Shown: positions 61,951 through 64,000 of the stretch, one piece after another
Numbering within the stretch: the first letter of the stretch is position 1
How the letters are laid out: each line of letters starts with the position of its first letter
From: Lithospermum erythrorhizon
Taxonomy: Eukaryota; Streptophyta; Magnoliopsida; Boraginales; Boraginaceae
DNA length: 64,000 nt
Reading direction: 5' to 3'
Assembly: GCA_019722365.1 (NCBI GenBank)
Contig: JADFUC010001346.1
Span: 620,001-684,000 of the forward strand
Notes under the pieces: model-generated
Told to the model about the DNA's origin: nothing
Seen by the model: only the letters and a program-made list of their open reading frames with translations
Database searches by the model: none
Translations under genes and position numbers: made by a program

Positions 61951-62553
61951 AATGGAACAAGAGTTTGATCATTGCTTACACTATAGAGATGACTAATGAG
62001 GTTCGAATCACGGATGTAAAACCAAGAGAAAGTATGGAAACTGGCATGGTCCAGCAGGGTTGGCTTTACCACCTAAATTATAGCCAAAGTAACTATCATT
62101 ATGGTAGAAGTATGGCCAATTTCATAATATGTCCTTTGATGCCAAATAAATGACAATATCCCCTATTCAAGAGCCAATGGACTGACTGTTACTCCATGCC
62201 TTGAAGTTGAAAGAACATTCACATCAATTTTCTTTATAAAGAATATTCTTACATCAATGTTTGTGTATTCTTATTGAACTACTTTCGAACCTTTTTAAAT
62301 TTTGGCCAAAACTAAATTTTGAATACCCAATTTGAAGTATTTAAATATTAATATTAGGGTGATAGATGTAACATGATAAAGAAAAAAGTAAAAAGAAAAT
62401 GGTAAAATCAAGAGAGATCTAAATAGTAATCCCGATTTAGTTTAATTGATGACATTTCGCTTTTCTATATATTTTTTACCAATGGTCACATTTTCCTCTT
62501 TGTTTAATCATTTTTTGATTATGTTTATTTTCATCTACCAAAATGGTTTGTCT
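61951..62553 (+). repeat. Dispersed duplication, copy 2 (partner 40347-41289)
   Basis: Near-identical to copy 1 on both sides of the extra segment that copy 1 carries. Similarity stops after AAATGGTTTGT, where the two loci diverge. Confidence 0.8.
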
Positions 62554-62798
62554 ACTCAATTAAGAGGGGAAAATAAATTAATTTGGATTGTTGTAATTAA
62601 GTGCTCGAAAATTGGGATTCTAGTGATCTCAAATGTAGTTTATTTTATTTTTTTGGGTCATAATTCTCAAGTACGAAGTCTTTGAGAATACTTATATTAG
62701 TATAATCTGAAAAAAATCTCATTCCAATAAATGCTGCAGGTAGAGTAAATAAATGGCTTCTGTTTAACAAGAATCCATAAGCTATTAGTCTATTATAA

Positions 62799-63476
62799 TA
62801 GTAAAAACTCTATAAATTAATACCGATAAATTAATAAATCCTCAAAAATAGCAATTTGTCCTAAGCTGACTGATCATTTAAAAATTACAAAATCTGCTAA
62901 AATAATAAGATAATAATTTTTTCGGAAATATAATATAGGTCCCAAGAAAATCATGTTAAATTAATAATTCCCTTAAAAAATTGAAAATAATTATTACAAT
63001 TTTAATAAAAATATGATTCTATAGTTGGTTTCTCTGCTTTCTTTAAAGTTCAAATCTCGTTTGAATTCACGTCTACACTGGAATACCCGAGGCTTAAATC
63101 GCGGGACGGCTCCCCAACCTGGCCGTGGCGATTTAGTTCTTCCCTTTAAAGCACACTTCACGAGATTCTCGCCACTCAGCGTTGCCTCGAACCCACACCG
63201 CACGGCAGAGGCTAAGGTACGATAGCTATAAATCGCCTCTTACCACCGAGTTTACGCTTCCTAATCTTTATTATCTTATTGTATTTCTACTGTCTTCTTG
63301 ATATTTTACGTGACACCACATCTTTGACGCATCTCAATAAATTTTAAAACTATTAAATGTACATGTCTTCATGCTATTAAAAATTAATAAATTATTAATT
63401 TATCGATAAATTAATAACTCTCTAAATTAATAAATATTACCAATCCCAACAATATTAATTTATTAAGTTTTTACTA
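62799..63476. mobile_element. Emigrant-like (pogo/Tc1-mariner) MITE
   Basis: The left end TAGTAAAAACTCTATAAATTAATA and the inverted right end TAGTAAAAACTTAATAAATTAATA resemble the Emigrant TIR as I remember it (cited by position; cores AGTAAAAACT and AAATTAATA). Inner arms repeat CGATAAATTAATAA. The interior is AT-rich, except for a GC-rich insert at about 63010-63262. Confidence 0.6.
63010..63262 (-). mobile_element. Probable tRNA-derived SINE nested in the Emigrant-like element
   Basis: On the minus strand the head reads GGAAGCG...ACTCGGTGGTAAGAGGCG, like a tRNA 5' arm and RNA polymerase III box A. About 45 bases later comes GTGTGGGTTCGAGGC, like box B. The body is GC-rich, unlike the host element. 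The downstream end (near 63010) and its target-site duplication are unclear. Confidence 0.45.
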
Positions 63477-63577
63477 TACTTCAATTTTGACCTAGCTCCA
63501 AGATACATACAATATTTTTATGTTTTATTAAAGTGTTTTTTTGAATATTCAACATCAATTAATTAATTTTTATAGTA

Positions 63578-63751
63578 CTTCCCTCTATCCCTATAATTGA
63601 TGTAGCTCATTTTCTATTTATGAAAATTCCTAATTTGATTCTCATTTAGTTCAAATATGTGAAGGAAAAATTTAAGTTTGTGAGTTGAATTTAAAAATTT
63701 ATTAATGTTTGTGTCAAATCAAATGTTTCTATCAAAAACGGATGGAGGAAG
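63578..63751. mobile_element. Stowaway-like MITE
   Basis: TA|CTTCCCTCTATCCCTATAATTG on the left and AACGGATGGAGGAAG|TA on the right are imperfect TIRs with TA flanks; about 174 bp. Confidence 0.65.
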
Positions 63752-64000
63752 TATTCTATCTTTCGAAGATGGTAAATTTTGATTGTATAATTGATATTCA
63801 AATTCTGATTTAAATCAATGGACGACTCAATAAATAAGATTCCGATTCAAACTTTACAAAGCGGAGCAGACGGCTCAACACTTCGTTTGGTGAACATATT
63901 CTACTCTCTTTCAGAAGACTTTACTCTAACCTATTTAGTTAGAAATTTCTATATTAGTTATTTGTAATACTCAATATTTGTATTAGTAATTTGCAATACT

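Overview
This is nuclear DNA of a flowering plant. Seven multi-exon or single-exon protein genes have clear plant identities, introns use GT-AG borders, and the AT-rich intergenic DNA is full of Stowaway-like MITEs, SINEs and decayed Ty1-copia and Ty3-gypsy elements. The recurrent ACTCCGTA/TACGGAGT motif and the MITE styles look to me like a eudicot of the Caryophyllales (spinach/beet/quinoa type). That taxonomic guess rests on memory and is weak.

Layout. 1-4762 carries a LEC14B-type WD40 gene (+, nine coding exons, 470 aa) with a leader intron holding a Stowaway MITE. 6059-7619 carries a GDP-sugar (GDP-fucose type) Golgi transporter (+). 9494-10775 carries a cytokinin phosphorelay histidine phosphotransfer gene (AHP, -, six short exons, 151 aa) with a SINE in intron 1. 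11.6-15.2 kb is copia debris, including an element with two diverged LTRs. 18582-19655 is an intronless GATL glycosyltransferase. 22006-29932 is a malectin-like/LRR receptor kinase (14 exons, about 935 aa). 30.8-42.4 kb is a wreck of Ty3-gypsy elements in which a plus-strand element is split by a minus-strand one. 42432-45395 is a decayed direct duplicate of the receptor kinase. 45690-46876 is a small organelle-type RRM protein gene (-, four exons, 172 aa). 48174-52785 is a decayed Ty1-copia element with short LTRs. 54152-55981 is an intronless NXPE/PC-esterase-like membrane protein. 56-64 kb has no recognisable gene, but holds a partial duplicate of 40.3-41.3 kb and an Emigrant-like element with a SINE inside it.

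The intact genes do not form a pathway or cluster. Three act in or near the wall/secretory route (GDP-sugar transporter, GATL, NXPE-like), two in signalling (AHP, receptor kinase), one probably in protein turnover (WD40) and one in organelle RNA biology (RRM). I see no operon-like or prokaryotic system, no CRISPR array and no tRNA or rRNA gene. The most informative structures are evolutionary: the receptor-kinase gene/pseudogene pair, the nested gypsy elements and several insertions with readable target-site duplications. Exon borders were read by eye from splice consensus and reading-frame continuity, without transcript evidence.
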